Notes under the pieces: generated by a model
The model's database searches: none
What the model was told of the DNA's origin: nothing
Seen by the model: only the letters and a program-made list of their open reading frames with translations
Program-made: the position numbers and the translations under genes
In this document: in pieces, positions 17,775-24,297 of the stretch
Layout of the letters: each line of letters begins with the position of its first letter
Position numbering within the stretch: position 1 is the stretch's first letter
DNA from: Thermoanaerobacterium xylanolyticum LX-11
GTDB taxonomy: Bacteria; Bacillota; Thermoanaerobacteria; Thermoanaerobacterales; Thermoanaerobacteraceae
Assembly (NCBI RefSeq): GCF_000189775.2
Contig: NC_015555.1
Location: 817,001 to 881,000 of the forward strand
Direction of reading: 5' to 3'
Length of the DNA stretch: 64,000 nucleotides

Positions 17775-18719
17775 ATGAAAAGATTTTTAGCTCACCTTTT
17801 AATTTTAGCTTTATTTTTAACTGGGTGTGGAATTGGTGGAAAACAGAATACTACAATTAGCTCAAATACTACAATGTCTAAGAGCTTTTCAAAGGCAAAT
17901 GAATCTGATATTATGTGGAAATGGTCTTTTAAAAACAATCATAAAACATTAGAGAATCTACAGATTTTCAAGTCAACAGATAGAGGTAATTCATGGACTG
18001 AAATAAATTTACCTATAAACGTTTTTCCAAAAGATGCATATAGTGACGTTTATGTAGAAAATGTTGTCCCATATTTTTTGGACTCTAATAATGGTTGGAT
18101 TTCATGGATAAATAATAGTGATACTACATTGTATGTGATTAAGACAACAGACGGAGGCAAAACGTGGAACAAACTAAGTTATAAACTGCCGCAGTTATCA
18201 CAAAGCATTTCGAAAATCCAATTTGTAACGCAAAATACAGGATGGCTTTTGGTTGTATCTGATAGCGCAGTGGAACAGCAAATTAAGTATTTACTCAAAA
18301 CAAATGATGGAGGTAAGACATGGCAAAAAGTCAATGTTACTTCATCAGATCCTTATTCTGGTTTACCAATTGTAGGAACATCAACTGATATGATATTTTA
18401 TGGTACAGATAATGGATGGATAGGTGTATCAAATCCGATATCAGCAGATGTAATCTTGTATAAAACAGTTGATGGCGGCAATACGTGGAGTAAAGTTTCA
18501 GTTCCTACACCACAAGGCTATGAAAAGTATTGTATCTTGTCGGCTTCAGTACCTATATTTAAAGATGATAAAAATGGAACATTAAATATCGATTTTTATA
18601 GAACAAATGATGGCAAATCTGAAAATCATACTGTGACTTATGTGACAAATGATGGTGGGAACACTTGGTCAACAAATATATACGCGTATGATGAAAATAA
18701 GCATATATTTGTAAATTAA
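17775..18719 (+). CDS. Lipoprotein with BNR/Ycf48-like beta-propeller repeats
   Basis: 314-aa secreted lipoprotein. The signal peptide MKRFLAHLLILALFLTGC has the lipobox LTGC. The mature part carries at least four Asp-box-like repeats of the form (D)DGGxTWxxV (TDRGNSWTEI, TDGGKTWNKL, NDGGKTWQKV, VDGGNTWSKV, NDGGNTWSTN), as in sialidase/Ycf48 beta-propellers. Function is unknown; such proteins bind ligands or assemble complexes at the cell surface. The ATG at 17775 follows GAGGGAGG. First of three lipoprotein genes with near-identical signal peptides. Confidence 0.88.
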   Translation: MKRFLAHLLILALFLTGCGIGGKQNTTISSNTTMSKSFSKANESDIMWKWSFKNNHKTLENLQIFKSTDRGNSWTEINLPINVFPKDAYSDVYVENVVPYFLDSNNGWISWINNSDTTLYVIKTTDGGKTWNKLSYKLPQLSQSISKIQFVTQNTGWLLVVSDSAVEQQIKYLLKTNDGGKTWQKVNVTSSDPYSGLPIVGTSTDMIFYGTDNGWIGVSNPISADVILYKTVDGGNTWSKVSVPTPQGYEKYCILSASVPIFKDDKNGTLNIDFYRTNDGKSENHTVTYVTNDGGNTWSTNIYAYDENKHIFVN

Positions 18720-18785
18720 AACCTGAAAATATAAATGATTTAGAAAAAATCTATTGTTAAAGGTTTTTGTAGGAGGGTTATATGC

Positions 18786-19310
18786 ATGAAAAAGATCTTT
18801 GCAAGCATACTGATTTTAACTTTATTTTTAAATGGATGCGGAATTACTGATGTTAAAAACAATAATGTAAATTCAAATAAACCTTACAAGATAATTAGTA
18901 AAAGTACTGACACTGCATCACAAACAAATTTAGACAATCTTAAAAATTTGAATAAAATGTCACCTACCAAACAAGAACTAATTAGAGAGGAAGGAATAGA
19001 TTACAAAGTCTCCTATAAACTTTTTGATTGTTCAAAATTATCGCCAGGTTTTTCAACATACATTCCAGAGTCTATGAAAACTCAATTAAGTAATTCAAGT
19101 GATGGCAGTACTGTTATTCGAATTTATGAAACATCAAAAGACGGACAAGTTTTACACGATTATAATTATATTCAAATTTTTTACTATCCTAAAAATACAG
19201 AAAAAAATGCTGCAATAGAATTAATAAAAAACCTTTCAAACAAATATAATCTCAACTATCAGAGCGTATATTTGCAGAATGGCGTTGGACAGATACAGGT
19301 AAGGGATTAA
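18786..19310 (+). CDS. Lipoprotein of unknown function
   Basis: 174-aa protein with signal peptide MKKIFASILILTLFLNGCGI (lipobox LNGC). It is followed by an Asn/Ser/Lys-rich linker and a mature domain (from about residue 65) that I do not recognise (VSYKLFDCSKLSPGFSTYIP, then a C-terminal VYLQNGVGQIQVRD). GGAGGG precedes the ATG. The signal peptide is strikingly similar to those of the lipoproteins on each side, suggesting duplication with diversification of the mature part. Confidence 0.8.
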   Translation: MKKIFASILILTLFLNGCGITDVKNNNVNSNKPYKIISKSTDTASQTNLDNLKNLNKMSPTKQELIREEGIDYKVSYKLFDCSKLSPGFSTYIPESMKTQLSNSSDGSTVIRIYETSKDGQVLHDYNYIQIFYYPKNTEKNAAIELIKNLSNKYNLNYQSVYLQNGVGQIQVRD

Positions 19311-19322
19311 TCGATTAGAAGA

Positions 19323-19362
19323 TTATGTAATATTTAACAGATTAATTAGATGTATAATATTG
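19323..19362 (+). promoter_or_regulatory. Duplicated promoter element, copy 2
   Basis: 36 of 40 bases are identical to 17708-17747, including the TATAAT box, ahead of the third lipoprotein gene. This shows that the promoter was duplicated along with the signal-peptide region. Confidence 0.6.
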
Positions 19363-19388
19363 TTAAAGATTTTGGGGAGGGTGTGCAC

Positions 19389-20129
19389 GTGAAAAGATTT
19401 TTTATCGGCTTGTTGGTTTTGACAATATTTTTAAATGGATGCGGAAACAAAATGAGTGAAGGTGACCGTAGTAAATTGCAAAAGGCTCAAATTTCAAATA
19501 CTGTAAAAAATAATAGCGAGAGTATGGATGCTACACAGATTAACCAACATATTCCACAGCTTATTACATACAATGGTAATCACTTATCCGCTTGGGTGAA
19601 TCAATTCTTATTTGTTGAAAATGGTGATTTAAAAGAAAGTCATGATGGTGATAAAAGTTATATAAAGCTTAGTTATGTAAAAGATAATGTCGTAAAGACT
19701 GTCGATTTAATTTCATACGCGTTGAAGTACGATTTGTTTAATGGCATTAATTATATGACTGCTTCTCCGTCAGGGAAATACATCATTTTAGAGTTTTCTC
19801 AAAACGTTCCAATTAGTGTCATTGTCGATACTGACACAAATAAAAGCAGTATATTATGGTATGATGAATCAAAAAAAGAAAGCATGATGAGAATTTCATT
19901 TAACCCCAATAATGAAGATGAGTTTGCTTTTTTGCCGTCAGCAGAAATAAATGGTCCTAATGGCAGTCATTTTTTAAAACTTTATGAAATAAAAACTCAT
20001 AAGATAAATACAATAGGTGAAATTTCAGAGAAAGATATATCAATGCAAAATTCAATGATACAATGGGGGAAAAACACAATCAGTGTTATTTCACTGGATA
20101 AAAACAAAATATTTAATTTCATATATTAA
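19389..20129 (+). CDS. Lipoprotein of unknown function
   Basis: 246-aa protein starting with GTG at 19389 (GGGGAGGG upstream). The signal peptide reads VKRFFIGLLVLTIFLNGCGN with lipobox LNGC. The mature region contains repeated beta-rich segments (YIKLSYVKDNVVKTVDLISY, SPSGKYIILEF, NPNNEDEFAFL) suggestive of a beta-propeller, but I recognise no family. It belongs to the lipoprotein island with the two preceding genes. Confidence 0.82.
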   Translation: MKRFFIGLLVLTIFLNGCGNKMSEGDRSKLQKAQISNTVKNNSESMDATQINQHIPQLITYNGNHLSAWVNQFLFVENGDLKESHDGDKSYIKLSYVKDNVVKTVDLISYALKYDLFNGINYMTASPSGKYIILEFSQNVPISVIVDTDTNKSSILWYDESKKESMMRISFNPNNEDEFAFLPSAEINGPNGSHFLKLYEIKTHKINTIGEISEKDISMQNSMIQWGKNTISVISLDKNKIFNFIY

Positions 20130-20208
20130 TCGTATTATATAGAACAAAGTTCGTATATGCAATGTATTTGAGTGAAGAATTTTCAAAATCATTAAAGAGG
20201 GGTCTTGT

Positions 20209-20812
20209 ATGAAAGTAAAAAGTATAATGATATTTGTAGCAGGAATGATAGTTGGCATACTGTTATCTCAAATGTTAACAAGACATACAAGCATTTATGA
20301 TGGCAATGGCAGTGTAGTATCATCTGAAAATATACAAAGCGTCGATATGGAGAACCCAATATCACAAAAAGAAATTTTAAAACAATTGAAAATAAACCCA
20401 GCTTTTGATATGTCACAAATACCAGTTGTAGGTTCCGATATTTACGGACATGTTTGGGAGGATATGGGTACCAAATCAAATTCATTTACTTCATGGGAAA
20501 TGCCTAAAGCATGGAAAAAAATGCATCTACACTGAAACAGACAAAACCGATCCTAAATCTATAAACAATGGAGCCAATGATAAATTTTTATATATAACAT
20601 TACAGGGTGTTGTCTTTTTATATTTGCCTCCTGATGGTAGATATTGGAGTCCAATACCGATGTTTGGAGATATACCGCCAGGTTCTGTGATAATTGCACA
20701 GCATGTTCCGTTAAAGCCCGCTGTCGAAGCTGGTATAATACAGGTATATCATGGTCAAGCATTTACTAAAAGTTATCCATTGCCAAAAGAGTGGCAGAAT
20801 GCGCTAAGATAG
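20209..20812 (+). pseudogene. Membrane-anchored unknown protein, frameshifted in an A7 run
   Basis: The first frame starts at 20209 (AGAGGGG upstream) with a signal anchor (MKVKSIMIFVAGMIVGILLS) and runs to ...EMPKAWKK, then stops at 20535. The other half continues in the next frame from about 20521 (CIYTETDKTDPKS ... PLPKEWQNALR, stop at 20812). Reading the A7 run at 20515-20521 as A6 joins both into one protein of about 200 residues. Both halves look like genuine protein. It is a recent 1-base indel, a sequencing error or (less likely) a slippery site. No family recognised. Confidence 0.75.
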
Positions 20813-20900
20813 TTTTTACAGACTTAATGAGTACTCAGAAATCAATAAGACTATTAGTCATAAATATATAGTTAAAAAGGTTTAAAGGGGGTCGATTTAG

Positions 20901-21392
20901 TTGCTTATCATATTGATTTTTGCAATAGCGATAACATATTCGATTGTTTCTTCAAAACATCCAGAATTTAAAAGACCAAAGATTAGATATACTGTAGCTT
21001 TTTTTCTCTGTATACTTCTTGCAATTCATCTTTACTTAGACTACTTTAGAATAGGGTCGTTTAATTCGCTGGTTTTAAGTAACTTCCACAATTCAAAAAT
21101 CGTTTCGACTATGTTGGCCAAAAATAATGACAATGATAAAAGCAGTATCATAAAAAGTACCAATGATGTAAAGACAATAAATGACTTGATATCGTATTTA
21201 AAGCAATTTAAACTTGTGCAATATAATGGCAAATATACTAGTACAAACAATTATTCTTACGATATTGTTTTTTATACCAATAAAAAAGATGAAAGAATCG
21301 GAATAAGTGTGACCAATGATAAGTATATTGATGTTGCTGTGGACACCGCTAAAACTTACCATTTATTCTTTTTAACTGGTATAATAACATAA
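20901..21392 (+). CDS. Membrane-anchored unknown protein, probably 3' frameshifted
   Basis: Starts with TTG at 20901 behind AAAGGGGG. Two N-terminal hydrophobic segments (LLIILIFAIAITYSIV and YTVAFFLCILLAIHLYL) precede a soluble domain of unknown family. The frame ends at 21392 (TGIIT), but the next frame stays open to 21475 and reads FNWYNNINSYKSYKIVNG through to LHSIKD. One extra T in the T5 run at 21369-21373 would join them. The gene is probably a truncated form of a longer protein of about 190 residues. Confidence 0.65.
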   Translation: MLIILIFAIAITYSIVSSKHPEFKRPKIRYTVAFFLCILLAIHLYLDYFRIGSFNSLVLSNFHNSKIVSTMLAKNNDNDKSSIIKSTNDVKTINDLISYLKQFKLVQYNGKYTSTNNYSYDIVFYTNKKDERIGISVTNDKYIDVAVDTAKTYHLFFLTGIIT

Positions 21393-21485
21393 ATAGCTAT
21401 AAATCTTATAAGATAGTTAACGGCAATATAAATTTGCATTTTTTAGATTCTGTATTGCATTCTATAAAAGATTAATTTCGAAATC

Positions 21486-21501
21486 TGTGATATTTATCAC
21501 A
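21486..21501 (+). promoter_or_regulatory. CRP/FNR-type palindrome upstream of ferredoxin
   Basis: TGTGATATTTATCACA is an exact TGTGA-N6-TCACA site, the consensus used by CRP/FNR family regulators, including Gram-positive Fnr. A TATAGT -10 candidate at 21523-21528 would put the start near 21535, so the site centre lies at about -41.5, the class II activator position. The cognate regulator is not in the window. Confidence 0.6.
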
Positions 21502-21561
21502 AATTTTGTGCTGTTTTTGTTGTATAGTATATATTGGACAAAAATGAATGGAGGTTATCAA

Positions 21562-21927
21562 ATGGTCAAAAGGAAGATAGTAAAGATCGATGAAGAGAAG
21601 TGCAATGGATGTGGACTTTGCATTTCACCATGTGTTGAAAGCGCAATAGTTTTAGTGAATGGGAAAGCCAAAGTCATAAGCGAAGAGCTTTGCGATGGCG
21701 CAGGTGTATGCTTGAATGTGTGTCCAACAGGCGCTTTGTCTATTGAAGAAAGGGAAGCAATGCCTTTTAACGAAGAAGCTGCATTGAAGCACAAGGCTAC
21801 CATTGACAAAGATAGATGTTCATATTGTGGCAACAGCGATGATGATGCGCCAATTTTGACGTATAAATACAAAGGAGAGATAAAGCAAGTCTGCGTAAGA
21901 TGTCTTCCGGCTCTTATTCACGGTTGA
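21562..21927 (+). CDS. Ferredoxin-type 4Fe-4S protein
   Basis: 121-aa iron-sulfur protein. The first cluster motif CNGCGLCISPC (near residue 14) and the second, CDGAGVCLNVCPTGAL (near residue 45), form a two-cluster ferredoxin fold in which the second has a modified CxxxxxC spacing. A C-terminal region adds CSYCG and CVRCLPALIHG, possibly another metal site. The ATG at 21562 follows GGAGG. It probably carries electrons for anaerobic redox enzymes; the partner is unknown. The CRP/FNR-type site upstream suggests redox or carbon control. Confidence 0.9.
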   Translation: MVKRKIVKIDEEKCNGCGLCISPCVESAIVLVNGKAKVISEELCDGAGVCLNVCPTGALSIEEREAMPFNEEAALKHKATIDKDRCSYCGNSDDDAPILTYKYKGEIKQVCVRCLPALIHG

Positions 21928-22219
21928 TCCTTTTAGGGATGTTTGGCGGTTGAGAAGATGTACCAAGATCTTTGTGGCGTGGTGAATGAACCACAGTGAT
22001 GCTGTTCATGATTATTTCTACGTCTTCTTCACCGTCTTTTATTTTTTTTCTAAACTCCACTCTGGGTACAACTACTGTGACCTCATGTGGTACATCTATG
22101 TTTGTCTTCCTTTTTACCTCCACATCAAGGCCGTACAACCTTAATGTTATTTTGTCGTATCCTTTGCTTCTTTTAAATAGTTTTTTTGCCATATTTAATA
22201 TACTTTTTATATTAACCAT
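21914..22219 (-). CDS. Conserved-looking small protein of unknown function
   Basis: 101-aa basic protein. The start at 22219 is chosen because GGGGGTTAT precedes it on the minus strand; the longer frame upstream would be hydrophobic junk. The sequence has an amphipathic N-terminus (MVNIKSILNMAKKLFKRSKG) and a beta-rich middle (ITLRLYGLDVEVKRKTNIDV, VTVVVPRVEFRKKIKDGEED). I recognise no family. It converges on the ferredoxin gene with a 14-bp overlap and is divergent from rubrerythrin. Confidence 0.72.
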   Translation of the reverse strand: MVNIKSILNMAKKLFKRSKGYDKITLRLYGLDVEVKRKTNIDVPHEVTVVVPRVEFRKKIKDGEEDVEIIMNSITVVHSPRHKDLGTSSQPPNIPKRINRE

Positions 22220-22343
22220 GATATAACCCCCAATACAATTTATGAAAAAAATGATATATACGTTCATACAGATGATGATGTATTGTATAAAATAACAAAT
22301 TTGATAAAAAATATAGACAAACTCATAAAGAAAGGGTGTATTT

Positions 22344-22892
22344 ATGAAAAATAATATGACGGCAGCTAATCTGCGCTCTGCATTTGGCGGGGAAAGCATG
22401 GCATATCAACGGTACAAATCGTGGGGTAAAATTGCCATGCAAGAGGGCTTTAAAAACGTATCAAAACTTTTTAATGCCATAGCGTATGCAGAGGAAGTTC
22501 ATGCAGGAAATCATTTTAAAGCACATAGAGATATTGAAGGAGATTTTTTAGTGCCATCAATGGCTGGATTCGGTATAGGAAATACGTCTAACAATTTAGG
22601 TAAAGCCATAAGCGGAGAGCTTTTTGAAGTAAACGAGATGTATGCGACGTATATTGCTACAGCAGAATTTCAACAGGAACAGGAAGCTTTAAAGTCATTT
22701 ACATGGGCAAGAGAAGCGGAAAAAATCCACGCTGATCTTTTCAAAGAAGCAAAACTATCAGTAGATATGGGGAAAGACGTAGGATTTAATGAAGTACATA
22801 TATGCAGTGTTTGCGGTTATACAACGGTAGGACCTATACCTGAGAAGTGTCCCGTCTGTGGAGCAGAAAAAACGAAATTTGTGTCTTTTTAA
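22344..22892 (+). CDS. Rubrerythrin
   Basis: 182-aa rubrerythrin: an N-terminal ferritin-like four-helix domain with diiron ligands (GGESMAYQRY, AYAEEVHAGNHFKA, ELFEVNEMY, AREAEKIHADLF) and a C-terminal rubredoxin-like Cys4 site (CSVCGYTTVGPIPEKCPVCG). It is a peroxide reductase protecting anaerobes from oxidative stress and is typically PerR-regulated; perR is at 40.7 kb. AAAGGG precedes the ATG. A hairpin terminator follows, so it is probably monocistronic. Confidence 0.96.
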   Translation: MKNNMTAANLRSAFGGESMAYQRYKSWGKIAMQEGFKNVSKLFNAIAYAEEVHAGNHFKAHRDIEGDFLVPSMAGFGIGNTSNNLGKAISGELFEVNEMYATYIATAEFQQEQEALKSFTWAREAEKIHADLFKEAKLSVDMGKDVGFNEVHICSVCGYTTVGPIPEKCPVCGAEKTKFVSF

Positions 22893-22893
22893 G

Positions 22894-22919
22894 AAGGAAG
22901 GGCTTATAACCTTCCTTTT
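22894..22919 (+). terminator. Intrinsic terminator after rubrerythrin
   Basis: AAGGAAGG (22894-22901) pairs with CCTTCCTT (22910-22917), ending in a short T tract. The loop GCTTATAA recurs in the gapA-pgk hairpin. Confidence 0.8.
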
Positions 22920-22945
22920 AATTTCACACACTTAATCATTTTAGT

Positions 22946-23006
22946 TGACACACATTTGAATCACATCTAAATAAATTTCTTGCAATGTGTTTTACTGCAC
23001 ACATTT
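22946..23006 (+). promoter_or_regulatory. Paired upstream activator sites, hydroxyacid dehydrogenase promoter
   Basis: The distal site TGACACACATTT (22946-22957) and the proximal site CACACATTT (22998-23006) share CACACATTT with an offset of 49 bp. The proximal copy is part of an imperfect inverted repeat with GTGTTTT at 22987. The same pair with the same 49-bp offset lies upstream of the PTS operon, so these are probably binding sites of the LevR-like activator encoded between them. Confidence 0.65.
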
Positions 23007-23050
23007 TTTTATATTAAGCCTAAGGGTTTATTTTGCTGTGCGTCGCAACA

Positions 23051-23068
23051 TTGGCATCAAATTTGCAT
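23051..23068 (+). promoter_or_regulatory. Sigma-54 (-24/-12) promoter of the hydroxyacid dehydrogenase gene
   Basis: TTGGCATCAAATTTGCAT has the GG at 23053-23054 and the GC at 23065-23066, exactly 10 bp between, matching the TGGCAC-N5-TTGC consensus. rpoN is encoded at 42.5 kb and a sigma-54 activator at 24.3 kb. Confidence 0.8.
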
Positions 23069-23127
23069 CATTATATATGGGGGAAGATTGTCTCGTCTAA
23101 ATTACAATATTGATTGGAGGAGAGCCA

Positions 23128-24075
23128 ATGAAAGGTAAGATTTTGATAACTCCAAGATCTTTGCAGCATAAAAAAAGCGATATAATTGAAATGCTTAGTG
23201 ATTACGAAGTTCTAATGAATGATACAGGAAGACCATTTGATGAAAATGAATTAAAGAAGCTTATACAAGATGTTGACGGCATTATCGTAGGTGTAGATAA
23301 AATAACAAGAGAGATTTTGGCGAATGCTAAAAAATTAAAGGTTATCACAAAGTACGGTGTTGGATTGGATAATATTGATATAGAATACGCCAAAAAGTTA
23401 GGCATAAAGATAACTTACACGCCTGGTGCTAATAAAGAATCTGTTGCTGATTTAGTGTTTACGATGATATTGGAACTTAGCAGGCAACTATTTAAGATGG
23501 ATAAAATCGTAAGAGATAATAGATGGGATAAAGTCATTGGCAGGGAAGTATATGGAAAAGTCATTGGCATAATCGGCACGGGAAATATCGGCAAAAGTGT
23601 TGCCAAAAGGGCTACAGGATTTGACATGAGAATATTGGGCTATGACATGTTTCCTGACTATGAATTTGCAAAAGAGATAGGGATGGAATATGTTGACTTG
23701 CAGACTTTACTAAAAAATTCAGACTATATAACACTTCACATACCGTTTACAGAAAGCATGCATCATTTTATAGATAGAGAAGAACTAGAAATGATTAAAA
23801 CCACTGCATATATAATCAACACTTCACGTGGAGAACTTATAAATGAGGAAGCTTTGTACGAAGCTTTAAAGCAAAAAAGATTGGCTGGTGCGGCATTAGA
23901 CGTATTTGAAATAGAGCCTCCATATAATAGCAAATTGATTAAACTGGAAAATGTGATACTTTCTCCACATTGCGGTGCATCTACAGAAGATGCTATAAAT
24001 AGGATGAACATGATGGCTGTAGAGGGACTTAAAAGCGTCTTAGAAGGTAAGGAGCCTAAATTTGTATATGCATAA
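23128..24075 (+). CDS. D-isomer-specific 2-hydroxyacid dehydrogenase (phosphoglycerate dehydrogenase-like)
   Basis: 315-aa NAD-dependent dehydrogenase. The Rossmann motif GIIGTGNIGKSVAKRA lies near residue 148. The substrate Arg is in NTSRGELI and the catalytic His in LSPHCGAST. It lacks the C-terminal ACT domain of typical SerA. The sigma-54 promoter and activator sites shared with the PTS operon suggest that it acts in catabolism of the PTS substrate (for example reducing a keto-acid) rather than in serine synthesis; this is inference. The ATG at 23128 follows GGAGGAG. Confidence 0.85.
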   Translation: MKGKILITPRSLQHKKSDIIEMLSDYEVLMNDTGRPFDENELKKLIQDVDGIIVGVDKITREILANAKKLKVITKYGVGLDNIDIEYAKKLGIKITYTPGANKESVADLVFTMILELSRQLFKMDKIVRDNRWDKVIGREVYGKVIGIIGTGNIGKSVAKRATGFDMRILGYDMFPDYEFAKEIGMEYVDLQTLLKNSDYITLHIPFTESMHHFIDREELEMIKTTAYIINTSRGELINEEALYEALKQKRLAGAALDVFEIEPPYNSKLIKLENVILSPHCGASTEDAINRMNMMAVEGLKSVLEGKEPKFVYA

Positions 24076-24297
24076 TGTGCCAAACTTAAAATGATAAAGT
24101 GCAAAAAACTTGTTATCTGGCTTAATTATGGCTGTAATCGCGTTTTTTAAAAGAAATCAGCAAAAATTTCAGATTGAATAAAATTATTACTGGTGTTAGA
24201 ATTTTAATATCATTTTTGAAAATCCCGCATTTGATTTCTTAATATTTTATTTTTAAAGCACTGTTTATATTAAATGTAAAAGGAGCTGGTACAGGTA

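Noticed and set aside
20515-20530. Programmed ribosomal or transcriptional frameshift
   Set aside because: There is no downstream stimulatory structure or upstream SD-like element, and A7 is short for slippage; a simple indel explains it better.
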